The notes under the pieces: generated by a model
What the model was told of the DNA's origin: nothing
What the model saw: only the letters and a program-made list of their open reading frames with translations
Database searches by the model: none
Shown here: positions 55,046 to 64,000 of the stretch, piece after piece
Position numbering within the stretch: position 1 is the stretch's first letter
Layout of the letters: each line of letters opens with the position of its first letter
Assembly: GCF_030272615.1 (NCBI RefSeq)
Contig: NC_081409.1
Span: 474,418,573-474,482,572 of the forward strand
Reading direction: 5' to 3'
Length of the DNA stretch: 64,000 nt
Source: Cryptomeria japonica
Lineage: Eukaryota; Streptophyta; Pinopsida; Cupressales; Cupressaceae
Program-made: the position numbers and the translations under genes

Positions 55046-56790
55046 CTAGCATAAAGGCTTACCCCTTCATATTTGAGAAAATGTGGCTCATGGCCCCGAA
55101 AATCCAAGATAAATTTTTGGAGTGGTGGAGTATCAATATCCAGGGAATGACTATGTTTCGAATAGTAAAGAAGCTCTCCAATGTTAAGTCTAATATCCAA
55201 CGCTAGAATAAATCCACTTTTGGCAACATCTTGAAAGCTAAAGAGAAGCTCAAACTAGAACTTGCAGAGGTTTAAGAGCATATCCAAGCTTATGAGTTTG
55301 ATATTGATGTCTCGAATAACGAAATTGACATTTTGACCAAATTGCATGACATTATCTCCAAAGAAGAAGAATATTGGAAGCAGAGATATAGAGCCTTAGG
55401 GCTCAAAAGCGGTGACAAAAACACTAAGTTCTTTCATATGATGACTCTTAAGCATAGGGCTACCAATAGAATAAACAAAATTTAGATTGGGCAGAGATGG
55501 GTTGACAAGCATGATGAGATCTATCAGGAAGCCATCAATTTTTTCTCCAATCTCATCTCTATGGACGATCCCCTGGATCCTTCAGCTCAGTTTGAAATCT
55601 TCTAGGAAATTCCCTCCATCATCTCTAGGGACATGAACTTGGAGCTTACGAGAATCCCCTCCCCTGAAGAAGTTCACAATGTTGTTTTCTCTTTTAAAGG
55701 TAACAAGATCCCCAGACTTGATGGATTCCCTCTTTTTTTCTTTCAAATCTTTTGGCATATTATCTGCACTGATGTGGTCGCTGCTTCTCAAGATTTTTTT
55801 GGATCCCACTCCCTCCTCAAGGAGATGAATGCCACCTTCTTGGTTCTCATCCCAAAGAAACCCAATGCCTTCTCTTTTTCAAGATTTTAGATCTATTAGC
55901 CTTTGCAATTCTATTTATAAAATTTTCACCAAGATTCTTGTGCACATGCTTAATCTTTTCATTCCCTCTTTAATCTATAAGCATCAAAATGGGTTTGTTC
56001 CTGGGAGGCAGATCCTAGATTATGCTATTGTGGTTCATGAGAACATCCACTCCCTTTCTATTAACAAAAAACTAGGTTTTCTCCTGAAACTTGACCTGCT
56101 GAAAGCTTTTGATAGACTTAATTGGTGCTTCCTTCTCAAAATCCTTGGGGCCTTTAGATTCAGAGATAACTTCATCTAGATTATTGAGCAATGTGTTTCC
56201 ACCCCTAAATTCTCTATGTTGATTAATGGATCTGCCTCCGATTTTTTCTCTGGGTCTAGGGGCATTCATCAAGGGGATCCTCTATCCCTTTCCTTTTCAT
56301 TCTGATGAGCGAGGCTCTTAGCAGAATAATTCAGAGGGAAGTCAGAAAGGGAAATATTATGGGGCTTTGGCCCTCCTCTCAAGCCCCCACTTGGTCTCAT
56401 CAGCAATTTATGGATGACACTCTCTTGATGGGGGAAGGTTCGATCAAAGAAGACAAGAATTTAAAAATGACTCTGAATATTTATGAACATGGTTCAGGGC
56501 AAAACATTAGCCTGGCTAAAAGCTCCATCTTCTTCTTTAACTCCCCCGAGCACAGGAAAGATTAAATTTCCTCAATTATTGGATACAAAATTGGAACTTT
56601 ACCTGATTCCTATCTGGGCCTTCCCCTCTGCTAGGGCCCGACTCCTGACTCCTGACTCCTTTTGGGAGAATCTTATAGACAAATTCCAAAACAAACTGGC
56701 TGGATGGAAAGGTGCCTTACTAAACCAAGTGGGTAAGCTCCAACTGATCAAAGCCTCTCTTCAGAGCCTTCCAGTTTAGGCTATGAGTCT
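55046..56790 (+). pseudogene. L-2 ORF2 reverse transcriptase
   Basis: A linker with ALGLKSGDKNTKFFHMMTLK leads to the fingers (PSPEEVHNVVFSFKGNKIP, FLVLIPKKPN). Motif A reads LLKLDLLKAFDRLNW, followed by [12 protein letters not shown], and the active site is FMDD at 56407-56418 in place of the usual FADD. The downstream part has YEHGSGQNISLAKSSIFFFN. Frame changes fall near 55885, 56290 and 56570, and several stops occur. It is a non-LTR RT; its residues suggest it was active in the ancestor. Confidence 0.85.
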
Positions 56791-58059
56791 TTTCAAAATC
56801 CCAGCCAAAATTGTAGATAAATTGGAAAGAATTCAAAACAAAAATTTATGGATTGGAACTAAATCCAAAAATAGATTATAGCTTGCGGCCTAGAATCAAG
56901 TTTGGTTTCCCAAACTCATGGGAGACCTGGATATCCAAAATTTGAGAGACTTCAATAAGGCCCTGATGTCCAAGAAGCTATGGAGATATCTTAAGGAGAC
57001 TAATGAATGGACTGATATATTCAAACTTAAGTATCACATCCCTGATATCCAAAACACTCTGGAAACTTATGAGCTCTCCAATGCGGTTTCTAATTTCTGG
57101 AGCAATATCTTTGGCTCCTCCAAAGTTATCTTGCATGGTTGCAGATGGATGCTTGGCAATGGTACTAGAATCAGGTTTTGGGATGACTGGTGGATTGGTG
57201 AGGGTCCCATATCGGACTCTATTTGGCCTCCCCCTACAAAGAATTATGCCTCAGAAAAAATGGCGCCTGGGTGGCTTATTGAATTAGAAATGGAGAATGG
57301 GTGGACCTCTCTTCTATTGATAATGATCTGAGACCTATGCAACCTTGGTTGAATTGCATCCACATCCCCCACTCTCAAGGGGAGGATGAAGTGTTCTGGA
57401 ACTCCTCCTCTTCTGGGAAGTTCAAAGTTGCTGATGTTTATAATTTCATCTCTAGATCCTTCTCCCCCCCCTATTGGGTGGGTATCTGGAACAATGTCCT
57501 AATTCCTAAAATTAACATCTTCTTCTGGTTGTTTATTCAGGGCAAGATCTCTACCATCGATAATCTTTGCAGAAGAGGTATTCCTCTCCCTAAAAAAAGT
57601 TTTCTCTGTAAAGAGGTGGAGGAAAATGCTGGCCATCTTCTGTTGCATTGTGCCTATTCCAAAGATATCTGGAACCACTTCCTTAACATTTGGAACATTG
57701 ATTGGGTCTTCCCTGCTTCTACTCAAAAAATGTGGTTTGAATGGAAATTCCCTTCTGATAATCAGGCCTTAAGTGTTCTTTGGAATCTTTCTCTTCCTCA
57801 TATTGCCTAGGGCATCTGGAAAGAAAGAAATAATAGAGTCTTCAGGGACTTGGACTCTCCTCCTTTTGTTGTGGTTTTTAGAATACACAATTCTATCAGA
57901 GAACTTTCTCCATGCTTGCCCTAGCAGAAATAATGACTCCCCCATTCATACCCTCTAGGAGGATTGGGATACTACCAATCGGTGGCAAATTGATTGGAAC
58001 ATTGCCAACCCTATCCACAAAACAAAGAAGTGCAGACAAAATGTTGTTTGGCATCCTCC
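56791..58059 (+). pseudogene. L-2 ORF2 zinc-binding region and connection
   Basis: The reading MGDLDIQNLRDFNKALMSKK and GNGTRIRFWDDWW (56918-57331), then EDEVFWNSSSSGKFKVADVY, IPKINIFFWLF and HLLLHCAYSKDIWNHF (57301-57810), is typical of the zf-RVT part of plant LINEs. IAKGIW-type sequence with KERNNRVFRD follows after a stop near 57809. Confidence 0.8.
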
Positions 58060-58545
58060 CCCTTTGGGATGGATCAAAATCAATGTAGATGGGGTGGATA
58101 AAGGAAATCCTTGGTCGGTCGGGTGTGGGGGAGTGGCTAGGAATCACTTTGGTCTATTGGTTTCCGTGGTGGCACTCCCCCTGGGCACCTAGACTAACCA
58201 TTACGTGGAAGCCAGTGCTGCCCACATCGGGCTACACATGACTAAAAGAGAGGGGTTTACTAAAGTTTGGCTGGAGTCTGACTCACTAAACACTGTCAAT
58301 TGCTTGAGTGGTCACATGGATCCTAGCTGGATGATTACCAGCTTTATCAAGGATTACTGAAATATAATTAATGGTCTGACAGATTTCAAAATCTTGCACA
58401 TATCTTGGGAAGGCAATAAGGCAGCGGATCTATTGGCCAATCTGGCAGTGGGATACGTGGCAACCAACTAGTGGAGTAGCAGGGATGCTTTCCCTGAAAA
58501 TTTGTGTGATCTGGCATGTAAAGATTACTGCATTAATCAATGACC
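58060..58545 (+). pseudogene. L-2 ORF2 RNase H
   Basis: WIKINVDGVDKGNPWSVGCG gives the first Asp, NHYVEASAAHIGL the Glu, VWLESDSLNTV the second Asp and NKAADLLANLAVG the last. All four catalytic residues are present. Stops fall near 58190 and 58359. It would degrade the RNA strand after copying. ORF2 ends at about 58545, and ORF3 starts about 130 bases later. Confidence 0.8.
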
Positions 58546-58677
58546 CCTCATCATGACATGACTGAGTTGATAGGGAAATGGATCTTTTTGGTTTTCCCAT
58601 CCCATTGTGTGGCTTTTCTACTACTGTTTTGATATCCTTTGGGTGTGGCTCATTTTCTGTGACTGGTTGGCAATAAT

Positions 58678-60207
58678 GGCCTCCTATTATTTGACAACCA
58701 ACATCATAATGGGAGGGGATAAGAATAGACAAGAGCCCTCTACTTGTGAGAAGTGGAAAAAAATAAAGATGTCTGGCAGGAAGTCATCAATGGTGGTCTC
58801 GTCCCCTACCTGGACAGGCTTCATGGCCCCTCTCCTTTGATTACGGAGGCCTTTGTTAATAGATGGAAAAAAGGGAGTCTTGGGGCTTATGGTGCTGATT
58901 ATCAGATTAATGAAACTCTGGTGGCAATGGTCACTGGTCTGGCTACGACTAGAAGAAGGTTTTACATAGACAAAAAACTGGGGGAGGAGGACTTGTCGAG
59001 CTTCTTTGACAAAGACAAGGAGCGCTCCAGAGTCACCAAGATGGCCGACGACAGCTACAATAGAAAAGACCTCATGGCCCCATGGGCAGATATAGCTAAG
59101 TTTATAATGAGATATATCACCCTTGATGGCATGTATGCTAGCCTCTTCTCCTACCATTTCACTATTTTAAATCATTTCTACCATGGTAAAATTATCTCTA
59201 TTCCCTACTATCTTGCCTCCTCCCTTGAGAATAGCCTGGAAAAGCACCTAGAAAACCCTAGCATCCCTATTCTTCATGAGGGATTTATCTTCCTCATCAT
59301 GGAACATGCCAAATCCCTTGAAATTGTGCCCCCGCTTGCCGAGATTGGTCTGCAGACGTAGGTCCAAGACATCTCTGACTCGGAGATGGACCTGGAAGAT
59401 AGTGGGGTTCCTGTTGATGACCCAGAATATGATCCTGTGGATGAAAAGGAAAAGATTGTCACTCCTAAGATGCTCGGCAGCAAGAACCCCCCCAGATGGG
59501 TAGCTAGTAAATACAAAACCAACATCAAGTTGATCTCCAAGACCGAACCCCTCACCAAAAAGAAAAAGGTGTCAATGAAGGATCATAGCCCAAAGATTAC
59601 AGACCAAGGGATTAAACTGAACATCCCTATCAATGTCCAGAAAGATAATCAGGGGAAAGATGGTAGATTGATGAATCTTGTCATGGAAGCCACCAGAAGC
59701 TAGAAGCGCTACTGGGAATGGGTTGAGCACGAAATTGACACCCTTAAGACGGGGGTTAAGGAAATAATTGACATTTTCACTGCTTCCCCTGAACCCAGCA
59801 AGATGGAAAAACTCATGATCATGACTCAAAAACTCTCTCAGAATGTTGAGGTCATGAAATGTAACCATGAATAGAGGATTGATAAGGTGGAAAAATCCAT
59901 GGCTGAGATTAAGAAAAATCTCAAGAACCTAGTTGACATTAGTAAAGAAGCCATGAACAACAACATTGAGGGGCTTTAAAAGATTAATGAGATGGTTGTT
60001 GATTATAGATCCTTCCACAATGACCCAGTGAAAGATCTTGGAGGAGATGATGTGGTTGCTGGAGACAACAAAACCACTGGACCCAGTTCGAGAACTAGGA
60101 GCAGAAGCAACAACAAGGGTACCTCCAAATTCATCATGGAGGAACTTGAGGAAATCAACAGGATTTCCATCCAAAAGAACAAGGATTGGGTGCTCTCACT
60201 CAACTGA
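58678..60207 (+). pseudogene. L-2 ORF3, accessory protein downstream of ORF2
   Basis: A frame of about 510 codons from about ATG 58678. A one-base shift in an A-run near 58755 and four stops (59359, 59701, 59872, 59977) break it. The N-terminal domain has LVPYLDRLHGPSPLITEAFV, INETLVAMVTGL, ITLDGMYASLFSYHFTILNH and IPYYLASSLE. An acidic and a basic linker follow. From about 59730 it is a probable coiled coil. It ends with a basic SSRTRSRSNNKG and stop. L-1 carries the same ORF3. A third ORF is unusual for plant L1-like LINEs. The function is unknown; structure suggests an RNA- or protein-binding accessory factor. Confidence 0.7.
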
Positions 60208-60362
60208 GAGCTTTTTTGCTTTAGCTTGTCTGTTTTTTTTGTCTCTGTTTATGCCCAGGGTTGATCCCCTGTTTTGCTATAGTTTCTTGCCAGATTGGTT
60301 GTTGGTCGACTATTGTAAAAATTTAGGTTCCGGGTCCTTGTAAAACTCATTTACCCTTATCA
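60208..60362 (+). other. 3' UTR of L-2
   Basis: T-rich sequence leads to GGTTCCGGGTCCTTG and ends near TTATCAAAAAC. It is similar to the 3' ends at 36615-36867 (minus) and 50935-51160. Confidence 0.65.
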
Positions 60363-62051
60363 AAAACATTTGCAAATTTTTTCTTAATAATAAATAAAAT
60401 AGTCAACACACAAGCACACATTTTCATAAAGAGCACTAGATTTACATGAAAAATTAGAATGGGAAAAAGCACAATGAGAATAGTTGCTTCGATCTACTAC
60501 ACAATTCTAACCTCACAATATAATAAAGAACTAACAATATGAATTAGGCACCAACCTATCCTAGAAATCAATCCCCAATTACATTCATAAGTACCAACCT
60601 ATAGGAAACACCAACCCCCTACTCCAAGATTTGAGCACCAACTCAACAAATTAGACACCAATCCCACTAGAACACAAAAGATATAAATTGTGGACCTTCA
60701 AGACTAAATACATGACTAGATTTTGACTTGAACAACCTTTAGAACATTCTCTCATAGTACATTTGATCTTTTGATGGAACCACACAATTATTGGGATCCA
60801 ACTCATATGGAAACACCCACATGTTGCACATTAATCATTCAATTATTAGATATTACAATAATGGAAACATTAGGACTGAACCTAGATCAACTATATATGT
60901 GTGCATGTTTTGATGATTATTACATTCACATGTCAACCTAAGAAAATATTAATGGATGGACACACTAGGAGTGAACCTAGATCAAATATATGAATTTTAT
61001 GATGATTATTACATTCACATGTCAATCTAAGAAAAGATTAATACATCTATAAGTCAGCCACAAGCATAAACCTTCACCAAACATGTAATAGACCAATGCA
61101 AAAATCCCACATGTTACACCAAAAGAAATAACACACTATTTTTACCCAATGTAGACTTATCAAGTCCTAATGGACATCCACATCGTATCTCTAATGATTA
61201 CATGTTACAAACCTTTGGTGTGTCAAACTGGAACATCAATCCAGTTGGTCAATTAGCATAGTGACCATTATTACTTCTAACTTTATAATCATAGAATCTC
61301 AACTCTAAAAACTTTGGAATATGACACAAAATGTCTAGACATACTCTCCTTCCAAATTACAGGTCATAACTCTCAAATGTAGTATAATGCATAATAGAAC
61401 AAGTTGCCAATGTAAACACACTACTTGAGAAATAGACCTTAGTATCAGTCCATAAATTTTAGATCACCTTCAACTCTCATAATAGATACAAGATTATATT
61501 ACATTTACACTACAAAAAATCTTATGACGTGTCACTATATTTATGAAACTCAAATACTCAGACGGAGACATTGTGATGGTTGTGGTTATACAATTACATG
61601 TTGATCTAACTCTAGAGTGAGCTCTTTTTTACACCAAATGAATACATCTAACATACCTTCACATCAATGACAATATATGGTCAACACTTCTTACCACTTT
61701 TATATAATTGCAAACATGAAGACATGGTTAGATCTTAGCACTAGAAGAACATACGATAACATGGCTTAAAATTATGATTTCTATCCATAACTATGCTTAG
61801 AATAGATTTACAAAAACTTTAGAAGAGTGAATGATCCATTTACCATGCTAACCATAATACTTATTCAAGGACACAAATGACTTGGATTATCTCCAAAAGC
61901 AACTATTTTTATCAATAATTATGAGACCTACTTCATTCAGATTCCAAGATTCACTTATATGAGAATTGGAGGATATGATGGCTCTCCATATAAGTTGTTA
62001 AGGTATGTAGATGGTACGTTCTCTTGATATAACTCTATAGGACAATTAGAG
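60363..62051. other. AT-rich stretch, no gene seen
   Basis: Apart from a 95-bp tandem duplication at about 60868-61048, I see no ORF, LTR or RNA gene. Confidence 0.55.
60868..61048. repeat. 95-bp tandem duplication
   Basis: The words TGAACCTAGATCAA (60877 and 60972) and GATGATTATTACATTCACAT, followed by GTCAA(C/T)CTAAGAAAA, occur twice with a period of about 95 bases. The copies have diverged by several bases. Confidence 0.8.
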
Positions 62052-62800
62052 TGTTAGGATTCCCAAAGACACTGAGAGGGGGGGTGAATCAGTATCTAAC
62101 CAGTTTATAAATTTACTTGACTTAAAACATGAAAAGCATATTAAAACTATGTACCGGTAAATAAGAAATATTGCAGTAAACAAGAATAACAACAACCACA
62201 TGAGAAGCACACCATAACACAGTATTTTAATGAGGAAACCCAGTGTGGGAAAAACCTTAGTGGAATTTGTGACCCACAATATTCGCTTACTGGCCAATAA
62301 GGGAATATTACTCTTACAATAGGGGCCTGCACATGCAAGAAGGCCAAGGGCCTAGAGCTCACTGCTCAATTACAAAAGAAGTCACAATGACTTACAAAAA
62401 TGGATTATATTAATCCAATGTCTTGTATTGCTTCAGATTAGCATCTGCTATACCAGATCCAGTACCAGTTTAAGCTCTTCTACATACATAAACCCTTAAC
62501 CTATAATTCGCATATTAGGTCTACTTATCTCGCATCCTATTGCACACCTTTTCTATTACAAAATGATCTCATACATATATGAGTCATATTACAACTCGCC
62601 ATGTCGGCTTACAATGATTTTACAATTAATTACAAAATACATTATAAACAAAATTCATGTCGGCCAGGGTGTCGGTATCCTTCCTTTCACTGTCGGTGTT
62701 CTGTGTGTCGGTGTAGAGTTTTTCGTTGCCGGTGCCGATATCCTATCTTGCCGGTATCATATGATTGCAAAGTTGCCATCAATGACAAAACCTTCAATCA
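62052..62800 (-). repeat. Copia-type LTR, apparently solo
   Basis: On the minus strand the sequence ends TCACCCCCCCTCTCAGTGTC...TCCTAACA. Upstream of that it has GGTTTTTCCCACACTGGGTT and TGTGTTATGGTG, the same blocks found in the Cp-1 and Cp-2 LTRs. No primer site or second LTR is visible next to it. The outer (high) end is uncertain. GCCGGT/ACCGGT words are frequent (62640-62760). Confidence 0.6.
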
Positions 62801-64000
62801 CATACAATTTCTCATTGGAGTGTGCATTTACAACCATAGAGAAGTAAATTGAAGCTACAAATAAAGGAATAAAATTGGAATTCTACTCTCTATTGGCCTT
62901 GGTTATTATAGGGGTGGATTGGGAATTAGTAAAATGAATTATTTGTATTCATTTAGGCCAATACTTAGTGAAAGTTGATCTTAATTTTAACCATTTAAAT
63001 GAAAGGAAAGATAAAAATTTGTTGTTATTTAACCCATGGCCTAGTTAAAATTGTGAATTAGTTTTAAGCCTTTATTAATCATCTCAAAAACCTATTCTAC
63101 CCTTGCAATTCAAGAAAACTTGAGAATTTTGAAATTAGAACAAATCAAAGCAATTGCGCAAAAAAAAAAGGTGCAAGTGTACAATTCTGGGCTGCAAGTG
63201 CTTAGAAATATCAAGCAAGTTCACAAAATAGAGGGTGCATGTGTGCAATTCCTGGGCACAAGTGTGCAAAAGTCCCGATGAAGGTTTTAAAAGGCTTTTG
63301 TTGATACAATTTGGACCCGCTATCACTCAAACAAAAATTAAGCATGTTCACATCAAGTTCACAAGAAAATGTAGATCAGGAATTAAGCAAAGGCATCATA
63401 ACATCAATAAGCCCACAAAATCATAAATGTCATGAAAGTAAGCCTAACACAATCAATGAAAGTATGGAAATAAAATGCTTAAAAGGAATGCAAGCCAATG
63501 AAAACATCTCTTCCATTCTCTTCCATTGTTCTTCTTTCTCCTTCAAATGTGGGTATGTGGTTCTCAACTTTAAAATGCAAGTGTATTGAAATAAATTTGA
63601 TAGAAAGATGAATCAATTTGGACAACGTAAGGATACTTGAAATATGGTTAAAAATCATTGAAGAATGGACTCAATTTATAGAGAAAAATATATCTAAATT
63701 GGCATGAAAAAATAGAATAGTTAAATTGATTAAAAAAAAAATAGCATGATTGAGGGAAAAATTATGACAAATGCTATGTCAAATTCATGACATATTGCTA
63801 TGACAAGTTATGACAAATTGAGAGAAAAATGTGCTTCATGATTTATGACAAATTGGAGATAAATTATAGCAAATTAATTATGACAAATTGAGCACAAAAT
63901 AGCTTATTGATTTGAGCAAAAGATGGAGACAAATTAGTGGAGAAATTAGGGGAGGGACAAGTGGAAATAATTAATAATTTTTCATTTTTTAATTAGCCCA
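62801..64000. other. AT-rich end of the window
   Basis: No gene is seen. A loose repeat of (A)TATGACAAATTGAG-type words occurs at about 63762-63885. Confidence 0.5.
63762..63885. repeat. Dispersed ATGACAAAT words
   Basis: About five copies of ATGACAAA(T) or ATGACAAGT lie within about 125 bases with variable spacing, two of them extended to TATGACAAATTGAG. It is an old, degenerate short tandem array. Confidence 0.5.

Larger units (their letters stand above)
52960..60362 (+). mobile_element. L-2, nearly full-length LINE with three ORFs
   Basis: The plus-strand order is ORF1 (52980-54261), ORF2 (endonuclease, RT, zinc-binding region, RNase H; 54341-58545), ORF3 (58678-60207) and a 3' UTR. Every ORF carries stops or frameshifts. 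The architecture of ORF1 with DUF4283 and CCHC, and ORF2 with RNase H of the RVT_3 type, is usual for plant L1-like LINEs. The third ORF is not. Start and end are estimated from ORF1 and from the 3' end shared with L-1. Confidence 0.8.

Noticed and set aside
62563-62852. Plus-strand Cys-rich ORFs that look like zinc-binding repeats
   Set aside because: They arise from CGGTGT-type words in the antisense of an LTR. Two overlapping frames give different Cys patterns.

Overview
The window looks like plant nuclear DNA made almost entirely of decayed retrotransposons. It is AT-rich, has no convincing host gene and no bacterial-style gene order. Its elements are typical of large plant genomes: Ty3/gypsy of Tat/Ogre type, Ty1/copia-type LTRs primed by initiator-Met tRNA, and LINEs with DUF4283-like ORF1 proteins. 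A gymnosperm or another large-genome plant would fit, but the sequence alone does not prove it. Layout. 1-1633 is AT-rich flank. 1634-36063 is a minus-strand array of three related gypsy copies. Gy-A (1634-13159) and Gy-B (12093-29524) share one LTR at 12093-13159. Gy-B is joined to a 3'-truncated Gy-C (29521-36063). Gy-A has lost most of pol and carries an inverted gag block. Gy-B is interrupted inside integrase by a nested 7.4-kb plus-strand copia-type element, Cp-1 (19389-26782), with nearly matching 5-bp target duplications. A gag scrap (Gy-D) lies at 36064-36257. 36258-43512 holds LINE pieces, mainly minus-strand L-1, whose RT is deleted and whose third ORF is split by a 1.4-kb insert. 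43535-50933 is a second copia-type element, Cp-2. 50935-51160 is a LINE 3' end. 51161-52959 is AT-rich and contains a 45-bp minisatellite. 52960-60362 is a nearly complete but broken plus-strand LINE, L-2. 60363-64000 is AT-rich and includes an apparent minus-strand solo LTR from 62052. How the parts work together. The gypsy copies encode gag, protease, an RNase H-like module before RT, RT, RNase H and integrase. Behind pol come a roughly 1-kb array of GGATAAG hairpins and a long accessory ORF. Cp-1 and Cp-2 have LTRs, a primer site and reiterated polypurine tracts, but between the LTRs they encode only a coiled-coil, multi-zinc-knuckle gag-like protein and a long accessory protein. They have no protease, integrase, RT or RNase H and would need enzymes in trans. 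The LINEs carry ORF1, ORF2 (endonuclease, RT, zinc-binding region, RNase H) and an extra ORF3. Most interesting signals. A similar accessory domain appears by eye in the LTR elements and in LINE ORF3, and perhaps in the gypsy 3' ORF. Two diverged families share the same pol-less two-ORF plan. The gypsy copies carry the hairpin array. Cp-2 has decayed only through stop codons over more than 4 kb of coding sequence. All coding sequences here are broken, and all homology statements are by eye.
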